From NCBI GenBank assembly GCA_022545645.1, contig JACZQQ010000058.1:1-12630 (forward strand): 12,630 bases of DNA. Reading direction: 5' to 3'. This DNA is from Acidobacteriota bacterium. GTDB taxonomy: Bacteria; Acidobacteriota; UBA6911; RPQK01; JADFOI01. Below the pieces are notes generated by a model, which was not told the origin of the DNA, did not search any database, and saw only the letters and a program-made list of their open reading frames with translations. This document shows positions 6,136 to 12,388 of the stretch, in pieces; position 1 is the first letter of the stretch, and the number at the start of each line of letters is the position of its first letter. The translations under genes were made by a program, and so were the position numbers.

Positions 6136-7029
6136 ATGCTGAACTATTTCAGCACCCGGGATGCTTCCAATATCCTGGGAATCAAGACGGGACGTCTGCG
6201 CTACTGGAAGCGAATAGGACTCGTCACACCCAGCAATTTGAGAAAAGGCAGACGCTGCTACGGGTTCCAGGACCTGATCTGTCTCAAGACCGCGCAAGGC
6301 CTCGTTGCCCAGGGCCTTCAAGCCACCCAAATGAGAAACGGTGTTGAATCCCTGAAAAGGAAGTTTCCTGGGTTCGACAACTACTTGGCCAATAAACGTG
6401 TTTATGTCTTTGGCTCCCATGCCATCATCCGTCACAAAGACCGCTTCATCGAGCCCCAGTCCGGTCAGTTGCTTTTCGAGTTCGACCTAGACGACTTCGC
6501 CGAAGAAGTGGAACATCGAATCAAACACTTCGAGTCGGAAAAAACAGCGGAAGGTTGGTTCCAAGAAGGACTGAGGTATGACTCCAGCAAAGAAACCTAC
6601 CCATTCGCTCTTGAGGCCTATCAGAAGGCGGTGGAGCTCGATCCGAACTTCGGGGACGCTTACGTCAATATGGGAAATATCTACTACCTGCAGGAGCTGT
6701 TCGTTGATGCCGAGCGCTGTTACCGGCTTGCTATTGCCTGTGACCCGGATCATGCCAAGGCTTACTTTAATCTGGGCAATACCTTGGATGAACTCCATTG
6801 TACCCAAGAAGCGGGGGACTGTTTCCAGAAATCGCTGGAGAAAGACCCCAACTTTTCTGATGCCCAGTACAATCTTGCCGCCACTTGTGAGAAACTAACT
6901 TTATGGGACGCGGCCTGTACACACTGGAAGAACTATTTGAATCTGGATCCGGTAGGCAAACACGCAGATTTCGCCCGCAAGCGCATCAAATTGCTGCAAT
7001 CCAATCTGGAACCCCGCTCGCAGAAGTAA
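6136..7029 (+). CDS. MerR-type HTH and TPR fusion protein
   Basis: This is a 297-aa protein. Residues about 3-72 form a MerR-family winged HTH: YFSTRDASNILGIKTGRLRYW (HTH), KRIGLVTPSNLRKGRRCYGF (wing, with the usual R-x-Y) and QDLICLKTAQGLVAQGL. A linker follows (80-135). Then come four tetratricopeptide repeats at about 140-173, 174-207, 208-241 and 242-275, with typical cores such as ALEAYQKAVELDPNFGDAYVNMG and AYFNLGNTLDEL. The architecture suggests a DNA-binding protein that receives a signal or a partner through the TPR scaffold. It is a transcription factor by family, with unknown target and ligand. ATG 6136 directly follows the TAA of the Ku-like ORF; the Shine-Dalgarno is weak (AAGAAAG). 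Confidence 0.88.
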   Translation: MLNYFSTRDASNILGIKTGRLRYWKRIGLVTPSNLRKGRRCYGFQDLICLKTAQGLVAQGLQATQMRNGVESLKRKFPGFDNYLANKRVYVFGSHAIIRHKDRFIEPQSGQLLFEFDLDDFAEEVEHRIKHFESEKTAEGWFQEGLRYDSSKETYPFALEAYQKAVELDPNFGDAYVNMGNIYYLQELFVDAERCYRLAIACDPDHAKAYFNLGNTLDELHCTQEAGDCFQKSLEKDPNFSDAQYNLAATCEKLTLWDAACTHWKNYLNLDPVGKHADFARKRIKLLQSNLEPRSQK

Positions 7030-7037
7030 CCTCACTA

Positions 7038-7309
7038 AGTACTCACTTTCATAAATACGGCGACGTTTGTTGGGAGCGCGACGGAGCCCAGATCGAGGCG
7101 CGACGACGAGTCGATGCAGGGACATCGGCGAGGAGAAGCAACAAAAAGATGGGCCCGTCCCGCCCCAACCCTTCGGGCGGATGGGGGTTGCGGGCGATCT
7201 CTTTGTCTCTCGTCGTCGTCGATGTCCCTGCATCGCCTCCTCCTCTCTTCGCGATCTCGCCTCGCAAGCCCCATCCGCAAACGTTACCGTATTTATGCAA
7301 GGGAGTACT
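7038..7309. mobile_element. 272-bp palindromic MITE-like element
   Basis: The two ends are inverted copies: the left 32 bases (7038-7069) and the reverse complement of the right 32 (7278-7309) agree at 28 positions, including AGTACTC, CATAAATACGG and ACGTTTG. Symmetry continues inward about a centre near 7173.5. A 16-base exact inverted match, CGATGCAGGGACATCG, lies at 7112-7127 and 7220-7235, and the tip is a TTCG-type loop. No transposase gene is inside. The frames open across it are Arg/Ser/Pro-rich and look non-coding. AGTACT at both outer edges could be either TIR or a target duplication. It fills the gap between the TPR gene and the Shine-Dalgarno of the DtxR-family gene. Confidence 0.85.
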
Positions 7310-7314
7310 AAGGA
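7310..7314 (+). promoter_or_regulatory. Ribosome binding site AAGGA for the DtxR-family gene
   Basis: AAGGA lies 10 bases before ATG 7325 and immediately outside the palindromic element. It decides the start: an open frame extends upstream to 7067 through the palindrome, but DtxR-family proteins begin close to MEDYLKAIY, so ATG 7325 is preferred. Confidence 0.65.
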
Positions 7315-7324
7315 TCACGGTGAA

Positions 7325-7978
7325 ATGATTAGTCGGGCAATGGAAGATTACCTCAAGGCGATCTACCAGTTCGCCAGCGACAAGGACAAGGTTTCCACCT
7401 CAAACTTGGCCCAACAGATGAACTGTTCGCCCGCCAGTGTAACGAACATGTTGCAAAAGCTTTCCGAACTGAAGCTGGTCGAGTATGAACCCTATCAGGG
7501 TGTGACTCTGACTCCAGCAGGCAGCAAAATCGCTTTGGAAATCCTTCGCCATCACCGGTTAATCGAACGCTATCTTGCAGACGTCCTGGGCTACAGCTGG
7601 GATAAGGTGCATGAAGAAGCTGAGCAACTGGAACATGTTATTTCCGAGGAGTTCGAAGAAAAGATTGATCGGGCTCTGGGCCATCCAAACTTCGATCCAC
7701 ACGGAGATCCCATTCCTTCCAAAGAAGGAAAAATTGCCGTGCCCCCCTCTCAATCCCTGTGGGAGATCCCTGTCGGTGAGAAGGTGCACGTATACCGGGT
7801 CAGCGATCGGGACCCGGAAGTGTTGCGCTATTTAGCTACCATTGGAATCTTGCCCGATGTGGAAGTCAAGGTCCTCAAGAAAGGCCCCTTCAATGGCCCC
7901 ATCCACGTCGAGATCAATGACAGCGAACACAGCCTCAGTGAAGAACTCGCCACCCAAATCTTCGTCGTTTCAAAATGA
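7325..7978 (+). CDS. DtxR/MntR-family metal-dependent regulator
   Basis: This 217-aa protein has an N-terminal winged HTH (about 1-65: MEDYLKAIYQF, TSNLAQQMNCSPASVTNMLQKL). A dimerisation domain follows at about 66-130 (GSKIALEILRHHRLIERYL ... EEAEQLEHVISEEFEEKID). The C-terminal SH3-like FeoA domain is at about 145-215. Candidate metal ligands D8, H77, E100, E103 and H104 line up with MntR residues D8, H77, E99, E102 and H103; MntR E11 is K11 here. The acidic residue in place of DtxR Cys102 points to an Mn-type site, though Fe cannot be excluded. Such proteins repress metal uptake or activate efflux when metal is bound. The stop overlaps the start of the acyl-CoA synthetase gene (ATGA), an unusual partner. 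The upstream region is occupied by the palindrome. Confidence 0.92.
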   Translation: MISRAMEDYLKAIYQFASDKDKVSTSNLAQQMNCSPASVTNMLQKLSELKLVEYEPYQGVTLTPAGSKIALEILRHHRLIERYLADVLGYSWDKVHEEAEQLEHVISEEFEEKIDRALGHPNFDPHGDPIPSKEGKIAVPPSQSLWEIPVGEKVHVYRVSDRDPEVLRYLATIGILPDVEVKVLKKGPFNGPIHVEINDSEHSLSEELATQIFVVSK

Positions 7979-9567
7979 AGGTTCCCTTGACCCAGATTCG
8001 GTTTCTTTACCGAGCACGGGCCCAGTTTGGCAAAAAAGTGGGTGTGGTGGATGGTGAGCAATCCTGGACTTATGCACAGTACTTCCAACGTTGTCACAAC
8101 CTGGCCAATCTCCTTCTTTCCTGGAAGCTCGATCCTTCTTCCCGAGTCGCTTTCCTGTCTTACAACACCCATCATCTTCTTGAGGCGTACTACGGTGTTG
8201 TCCTGGCCCACTGTATCTTCCTACCCTTGAATATCCGTCTGTCTGCCCAGGACTTTCGCTTTATCCTCAATGATTGTGAGGCTCAGTGCCTCTTTTTCCA
8301 TCCCGACTTTGCACCCATCGTGGAAGAGATCAGACCTCATTTGAAGACGGTGAAGCAGTTTGTCTTGCTGGAACCAGGGACTCACCCTCATTGGAGTGAA
8401 GCTGAGGTCTACGATCAACTGCTGGATCAGCAGCCGGATGAAGTGGATTTGGACTTTTCCCAAATCAACGAAGATACGGTGGCTGAGATCTTCTATACCT
8501 CAGGCACCACCGCTCAAACCAAGGGTGTGATGCTCACACATCGCAATCTTTACTTGCATGCCCTTGAAGCAGCGATCGCTGTAGGCATCAAGGAAAGGGA
8601 TGTCCAGCTTCATACCATCCCCCTGTTTCACGTCAATGGTTGGGGCACACCTCAGTATGTAACCTGTGTGGGGGGACAGCACATCATGCTCAAGCAGTTC
8701 GCACCCCAACAGGTTTTCGAGCTAATCCAGCGCCATAAGGTCACACGCTTTTCGCTCGTCCCCGCCATGGCCATCGCTCTCATGAACTATCCGGACCACC
8801 AGAAATATGATGTATCTTCAGTAACCAAGATCATGGTGGGCGGAGCCGCGGTCCATCCAGATCTAGTCCGCCAGATGGAACAGACCTTTCAATGCAAGTG
8901 TCTGTCCGGCTACGGTTTGACTGAAACCTCGCCCATCCTGACACTCGCCTCACCCAAAACCTACCTCAAAGAGGATCAAGACAGACGTTGTGAGATTCAA
9001 GCCATGACCGGTTATCCCATTCCCGGCGTGGAACTGAGAATTTGGGACGAAAAGGACCAAGACCTCCCCTGGGATGGTGCCTCGGTGGGTGAGATCGTGG
9101 TACGCGGGGACATGGTCATGAAAGGATACTGGAAGAGACCCCAGGAAACCGAGGAGGCCTTTCGGGGTCAATGGTTCCACACCGGGGATATGGCAACGGT
9201 CTCGCCGGAAGGCTATGTTCTCATCCAGGATCGTAAAAAGGATATCATTATCAGCGGCGGAGAAAACATCTCCAGTCTGGAGGTAGAAAAGGCTCTATTG
9301 GCCCATCCGGCTGTCTTGGAATGTGCGGTGATCCCGGTACCCCATCCCACCTGGGGCGAAGCACCCAGAGGCCTGGTTGTGGTGAAGCCGGATCAACAGA
9401 TTACAGAGGAGGAACTCCTGGAACACTGCAAACAGCATCTTGCCGGGTTTAAGGTTCCTCAAGGCATCGATTTCTTCGACTCGCTGCCCAAAGGGGGAAC
9501 CGGGAAGATTCTTAAACGAGAGCTCCGCGAGCCCTACTGGAAGGGGCACACCAAGCGAGTCCATTAA
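7975..9567 (+). CDS. Acyl-CoA synthetase (AMP-forming, long/medium chain)
   Basis: This 530-aa ANL-superfamily enzyme activates a carboxylic acid with ATP to an acyl-AMP and then forms the CoA thioester. Motifs in order: phosphate-binding loop FYTSGTTAQTKGVMLTH at 173-189, IPLFHVNGWG at 215-224, GYGLTETSP at 312-320, the ATP-binding region GEIVVRGDMVMKGYW at 372-386 and WFHTGDMATVSPEGY at 400-414, the hinge DRKKD at 419-423, SGGENISSLEVEKAL at 427-441, and the C-terminal catalytic lysine K511 in GGTGKILKREL. Length is normal. The pattern fits medium/long-chain fatty acyl-CoA synthetases (FadD/AlkK group); the exact chain is not readable. The start overlaps the regulator's stop by ATGA, so the two are probably co-translated. 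It ends at a composite repeat. Confidence 0.95.
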   Translation: MKVPLTQIRFLYRARAQFGKKVGVVDGEQSWTYAQYFQRCHNLANLLLSWKLDPSSRVAFLSYNTHHLLEAYYGVVLAHCIFLPLNIRLSAQDFRFILNDCEAQCLFFHPDFAPIVEEIRPHLKTVKQFVLLEPGTHPHWSEAEVYDQLLDQQPDEVDLDFSQINEDTVAEIFYTSGTTAQTKGVMLTHRNLYLHALEAAIAVGIKERDVQLHTIPLFHVNGWGTPQYVTCVGGQHIMLKQFAPQQVFELIQRHKVTRFSLVPAMAIALMNYPDHQKYDVSSVTKIMVGGAAVHPDLVRQMEQTFQCKCLSGYGLTETSPILTLASPKTYLKEDQDRRCEIQAMTGYPIPGVELRIWDEKDQDLPWDGASVGEIVVRGDMVMKGYWKRPQETEEAFRGQWFHTGDMATVSPEGYVLIQDRKKDIIISGGENISSLEVEKALLAHPAVLECAVIPVPHPTWGEAPRGLVVVKPDQQITEEELLEHCKQHLAGFKVPQGIDFFDSLPKGGTGKILKRELREPYWKGHTKRVH

Positions 9568-9706
9568 GGCAGGCTTCGCCTGCTTGTGCCTTCGTGCGTT
9601 CGTCACTTCGTGACGTCGTGCTGTCGTGCGCGTTCCGCGCCCAGAAAAAAGACTTCGTTTGAAATTTGGAATTTTGAATTTTGAATTTCAGCCGGTCCAC
9701 CGGCTG
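9568..9706. repeat. Composite intergenic repeat, copy A
   Basis: This fills the gap between the convergent stops of the acyl-CoA synthetase and NYN-domain genes. In order it has a GCAGGC-TTC-GCCTGC hairpin (9569-9583), six octamers of consensus NKTCGTGC (9582-9629), GTCAC-TTC-GTGAC (9602-9614) and GCGCG-TTC-CGCGC (9628-9640). Then come CCAGAAAA, AT-rich heptamers near ATTTTGA (9657-9689), and a CAGCCGG-TCCA-CCGGCTG hairpin (9689-9706) touching the NYN gene's stop. All but the first hairpin recur in the same order in copy B at 11383-11519. The hairpins could serve as bidirectional terminators. Confidence 0.88.
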
Positions 9707-10486
9707 TCACTTTCCTCTTTCCGAGCTCTTCCCAAATCCACTGACCACATAGGTGCCGCTGCGGGAATCCTCACGAAGGACAACCAGACCGTGCTTCTCA
9801 GCGTCCTGCAGCAGTTCGCCGAAGGCCCGATAGCCATAGCGGCCTTCATTGAAAGCCGGCCGCTTGCGCTTCATCGTCTCCTTCACCATCGAGGAGTAGA
9901 GAATGTCCTTATTTTCTCGCATCAGCGCACTGACGGACTCGATCAACAACTGAAAAGCAGGACGCTTCTCCTTGGGAATTTTTTGGGTGAGTCGGGGAGG
10001 CGTCGTTGCAACCTGATCGAGTTCTTCGTAAAAAATGAACTCATCGCAATTCTCAATCAGTAAGGCTGAGGCGGAGCCCTGGGTGGCCAAGCCTATGACC
10101 GATTTGCCGTTTTCCTTCAATTTGGAAACCAGAGGAGAAAAATCACTGTCACCGGAAACGATGACAAAGGTATCGATATGATCCTTGCTGTAGCACAGAT
10201 CCATGGCATCAACGCAGAGACGAATGTCGGCCGAGTTCTTCCCGGTTTGACTTCGCTTCGGTATATCCACCATTTCAAACGCCGCATCGTGTAGCTGCTG
10301 CTTATAGGGCGCGAAGCGGCCCCAGTCGGCGTAGGCTTTCTTCACCATCACTCTTCCCTTCTCCACCAGTCGTTCCAGTATCTTTTGGATGTGGAACTGC
10401 TTTTTGAGAGTCGATCTTTCAAATCCCAGAGCAAGATTCTCAAAGTCGAGGAAAACAGCCAGTGTCCTATCAGCTCCTGTTATCAT
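9707..10486 (-). CDS. NYN-domain (LabA/DUF88-like) protein with OST-HTH
   Basis: From ATG 10486 the protein is 259 aa. An N-terminal NYN (PIN-like) nuclease domain shows the conserved acidic positions: LAVFLDFENLALG near residue 9-21, KNSADIRLCVDAMDL near 93-107, and VIVSGDSDFSPLVSKL near 118-133. A C-terminal region (AFQLLIESVSALMRENKDIL ... GRYGYRAFGELLQDAEKHGLVVL) fits an OST-HTH/LOTUS-type winged helix, a common companion in LabA-like proteins. NYN proteins are predicted metal-dependent RNases. The open frame continues to 10594, but the extra 36 residues precede the conserved fold, and M at 10486 fits family starts. No Shine-Dalgarno lies directly before it; see the mini-ORF at 10483-10503. 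It is divergent from the DUF4159 gene. Confidence 0.9.
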   Translation of the reverse strand: MITGADRTLAVFLDFENLALGFERSTLKKQFHIQKILERLVEKGRVMVKKAYADWGRFAPYKQQLHDAAFEMVDIPKRSQTGKNSADIRLCVDAMDLCYSKDHIDTFVIVSGDSDFSPLVSKLKENGKSVIGLATQGSASALLIENCDEFIFYEELDQVATTPPRLTQKIPKEKRPAFQLLIESVSALMRENKDILYSSMVKETMKRKRPAFNEGRYGYRAFGELLQDAEKHGLVVLREDSRSGTYVVSGFGKSSERGK

Positions 10487-10503
10487 GGCCAGTAGGGTAG
10501 CAT
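10483..10503 (-). other. Possible six-codon leader ORF overlapping the NYN start
   Basis: On the minus strand a purine-rich GAGGAGGG (10506-10513) precedes ATG 10503, which opens MLPYWP and stops at TGA 10483-10485. That TGA overlaps the ATG of the NYN gene as ATGA. The good Shine-Dalgarno thus serves the mini-ORF rather than the gene itself, suggesting coupling by re-initiation. The spacing to ATG is short (about 3-4 bases) and the ORF is tiny, so chance is quite possible. Confidence 0.35.
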
Positions 10504-10614
10504 ATCCCTCCTCTAGAAATTCAGTTTCATTTTTATAGGTGCAGAAGCCACTCTCTCTAGAGTTGTCAGGTCCGGTGCTGTACAATAACGACAAAGAGGG
10601 AGAAGGAGAGGAAG

Positions 10615-11382
10615 GTGAAAGCCTTTCTCACTCCAGGCATGCCCAAAAAAGCAGCATACGTCGTCATCGTCGGATTCATCGCTCTTGCAGCTTCCTTCGC
10701 CACTTTGTGGGCTCCCCTCCTGGACGATGATCGTTCCTACGATCCCCTGGATCCCAGCTATTTCCGGTTTGCTCGCGTTCAGTTTAGCTCATACTATTAT
10801 GGAGGCTGGAATCCGGGTTGGGCCCATGACTATCCACGAGCCGAGCAAAATTTGTTGAAAATCCTGTCCGAAGTGACGGGTATCGAAACAACTTCAGATT
10901 CCTATGTCATCGTTCAACTCGATGATCCCGCCATCATGGAATACCCGCTCCTTTACTTCAGCGAGCCGGGAACCTGGAACATCACTCCCGAAGAGGCTGA
11001 GAACTTCCGTGAATACCTGAAGAGAGGGGGTTTTGCCATATTCGACGACTTCGACGGTCCGCGAGACTGGGCCAACTTCCAGCGCTGCATGAAGATGGTG
11101 TTTCCAGAACGCAACCTGGTCCAACTCACGGTAGAGCACCCCATATTTCAGTGCTTTTACGCCATCGAAACCCTGGATATGACCCCGCCCTACAGAGTCC
11201 GAGGAAATCCTACCTTTTTTGGCCTGGATGATGAAAACGGCCGTCTTCAAGTCATCGCCAATTTCAACAACGACATCGGTGACTTTTGGGAGTGGTCGGA
11301 CCAGGCTTGGGTTCCTGTTCAGCTCTCCAATGAGGCCTACAAATTCGGGGTCAATTACATCATCTATGCTATGACGCACTAG
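10615..11382 (+). CDS. DUF4159-family protein, membrane-anchored or exported
   Basis: This 255-aa protein starts at GTG 10615, with a good purine-rich Shine-Dalgarno (GGAGAGGAAG) just before it. There is a single N-terminal hydrophobic segment (about 14-33, after KK). The DUF4159 domain follows at about 48-253: FRFARVQFSSYYYGGWNPGWAHDYPRAEQNLL, IVQLDDPAIMEYPLLYFSEPG, EAENFREYLKRGGFAIFDDFDG, VEHPIFQCFYAI and the terminal YKFGVNYIIYAMTH. The family has a class-I glutamine-amidotransferase-like fold and often sits beside MoxR/DUF58/VWA genes; here the MoxR gene is about 10 kb away on the left. The role is unknown. It faces outward (periplasmic) if the helix is an uncleaved signal anchor. Confidence 0.88.
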   Translation: MKAFLTPGMPKKAAYVVIVGFIALAASFATLWAPLLDDDRSYDPLDPSYFRFARVQFSSYYYGGWNPGWAHDYPRAEQNLLKILSEVTGIETTSDSYVIVQLDDPAIMEYPLLYFSEPGTWNITPEEAENFREYLKRGGFAIFDDFDGPRDWANFQRCMKMVFPERNLVQLTVEHPIFQCFYAIETLDMTPPYRVRGNPTFFGLDDENGRLQVIANFNNDIGDFWEWSDQAWVPVQLSNEAYKFGVNYIIYAMTH

Positions 11383-11519
11383 TGCTTTCGTGCGTTCGTG
11401 CTGTCGTCACTTCGTGACGTCGTGCTGTGGTGCTGTCGTGCGCGTTCCGCGCCCAGAAAAGATAATTCGTTTTGAACTTGGAATTTGGGATTTGGAATTC
11501 CAGCCGGTCTGCCGGCTGT
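11383..11519. repeat. Composite intergenic repeat, copy B
   Basis: Same order of elements as copy A at 9568-9706. Seven octamers of consensus NKTCGTGC occupy 11386-11441, with GTCAC-TTC-GTGAC at 11406-11418 and GCGCG-TTC-CGCGC at 11440-11452. CCAGAAAA follows, then AT-rich heptamers at 11469-11502 and CAGCCGG-TCTG-CCGGCTG at 11501-11518. It lacks the first GCAGGC hairpin and has extra octamers. A further small hairpin, CGGG-TCAG-CCCG, lies at 11526-11537 before the LolA-like gene's stop. The junction is convergent (DUF4159 gene and LolA-like gene). Confidence 0.88.
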
Positions 11520-11545
11520 GGTCTGCGGGTCAGCCCGTCCGGCCA

Positions 11546-12040
11546 TCACTTATCTTCTTCTTGTTCCACTTCCTCGATCGGTCCGTACTTGATTGAGGTA
11601 TTCACCTCAAATTTCTTAAAGTTTTCATAAGTAATGAGTTCTCGGATTCGGACTCGCCGCTGACCGAATTGAAGAATATCGTCTGCCTCCGTCCAGGTGG
11701 GAAACCAGTAGTCGCCATCAATCTGCTCACGAACCGTCTCGAACCTGGGAAACTTGTTGTCTGAGTAATCGGGAACCACCTTACCTCGGGTCATCACAAT
11801 CTGGAAGTCGATGTCATCCACCCAGATGCGCCCCTTAAAGTAACGCCGGCCTTTCTTGAGATCGCGGGGCTCGACATCAAAAACATAGGTATACAGTTCA
11901 TCCACCAGTTTCTCCCCGCGATATTCAATCCTGTAATTGGGAAGCTCCTCAGTGGTTAAAACAAAGGGCTGCCGATAGATGGCATCGTCCAGGTCTTCCT
12001 TGCTCACCCTAACCGATCTGAGTTGGCCTCGTTCCTCGAG
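11546..12040 (-). pseudogene. LolA-like outer-membrane lipoprotein-sorting family protein, 5'-truncated
   Basis: The C-terminal ~155-165 residues look real: VRVSKEDLDDAIYRQPFVLT, ELPNYRIEYRGEKLVDELYT, YVFDVEPRDLKKGRRYFKGR, IWVDDIDFQIVMTRGKVVPD, FPRFETVREQIDGDYWFPTW and RIRELITYENFKKF. This pattern matches the LolA/LppM-like beta-sheet proteins of Acidobacteriota. Native proteins are longer and carry a signal peptide and an N-terminal part. Here the frame stays open upstream, but beyond about 12040 it reads as His/Arg/Gln-rich low complexity that is antisense to a TatC-like frame, so the gene is broken there. The exact breakpoint is uncertain (about 12025-12060). There is no start codon that I would trust. 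Confidence 0.78.
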
Positions 12041-12388
12041 GGTCCGTGCCTCGTCCTTGGCGACGAGTTCTTCGGCGTCGGCCAGTTCCTGACGCTGTTG
12101 TTCATGACGACGGCGGCGATGGGCGTCGTCTTCCAGGTGCCGGTGGTCATGATCGCGCTGCAGAGGGTTGGGCTGATACGCCACAAGACCCTGCTGAAAC
12201 ATTGGCGCACGACGATCCTGATCATCTTCTGCGCGTCGGCGTTGTTCAGCCCGCCGGAGCCGGTGTCGATGTTCATGATGGCGTTGCCGATGATGCTGCT
12301 CTACGGCGTCGGTCTGATCCTGACTTGGATTGGGCAGAAGCGTGAGCGGCCGGCCGACGAGGTGCTGCCGAGAGTCGAGAAGAGCGCT
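12041..12388 (+). pseudogene. tatC: TatC C-terminal fragment (twin-arginine translocase), fused in frame to DUF1028
   Basis: The frame reads LGDEFFGVGQFLTLLFMTTA, AMGVVFQVPVVMIALQRVGL, IRHKTLLKHWRTTILIIFCA, SALFSPPEPVSMFMMALPMM and LLYGVGLILTWIGQKRERPA. These cover the last three to four transmembrane segments of TatC, with the (S/T)PP(D/E)..S and P..LLY signatures. The usual E after LY is G. The N-terminal half is missing and no good start exists; the frame is open from 11960 (in-frame stop at 11957-11959). Codons are strongly G/C-ending, unlike neighbouring genes, so it appears foreign. It runs into DUF1028 coding sequence without a stop. Confidence 0.75.

Noticed and set aside
7067..7324. 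Upstream in-frame extension of the DtxR-family protein, and several Arg/Ser/Pro-rich open frames on both strands
   Set aside because: They lie within the 272-bp palindrome and arise from its GC-rich symmetric sequence; the family start and Shine-Dalgarno place the true start at 7325.
10563..10586. Promoter for the DUF4159 gene from TTGTCA and TACAAT
   Set aside because: The spacer is only 12 bases, too short for a standard sigma70 promoter.
10487..10594. 36-residue N-terminal extension of the NYN protein
   Set aside because: It precedes the conserved fold, shows no domain features and overlaps the probable promoter region of the divergent gene pair.
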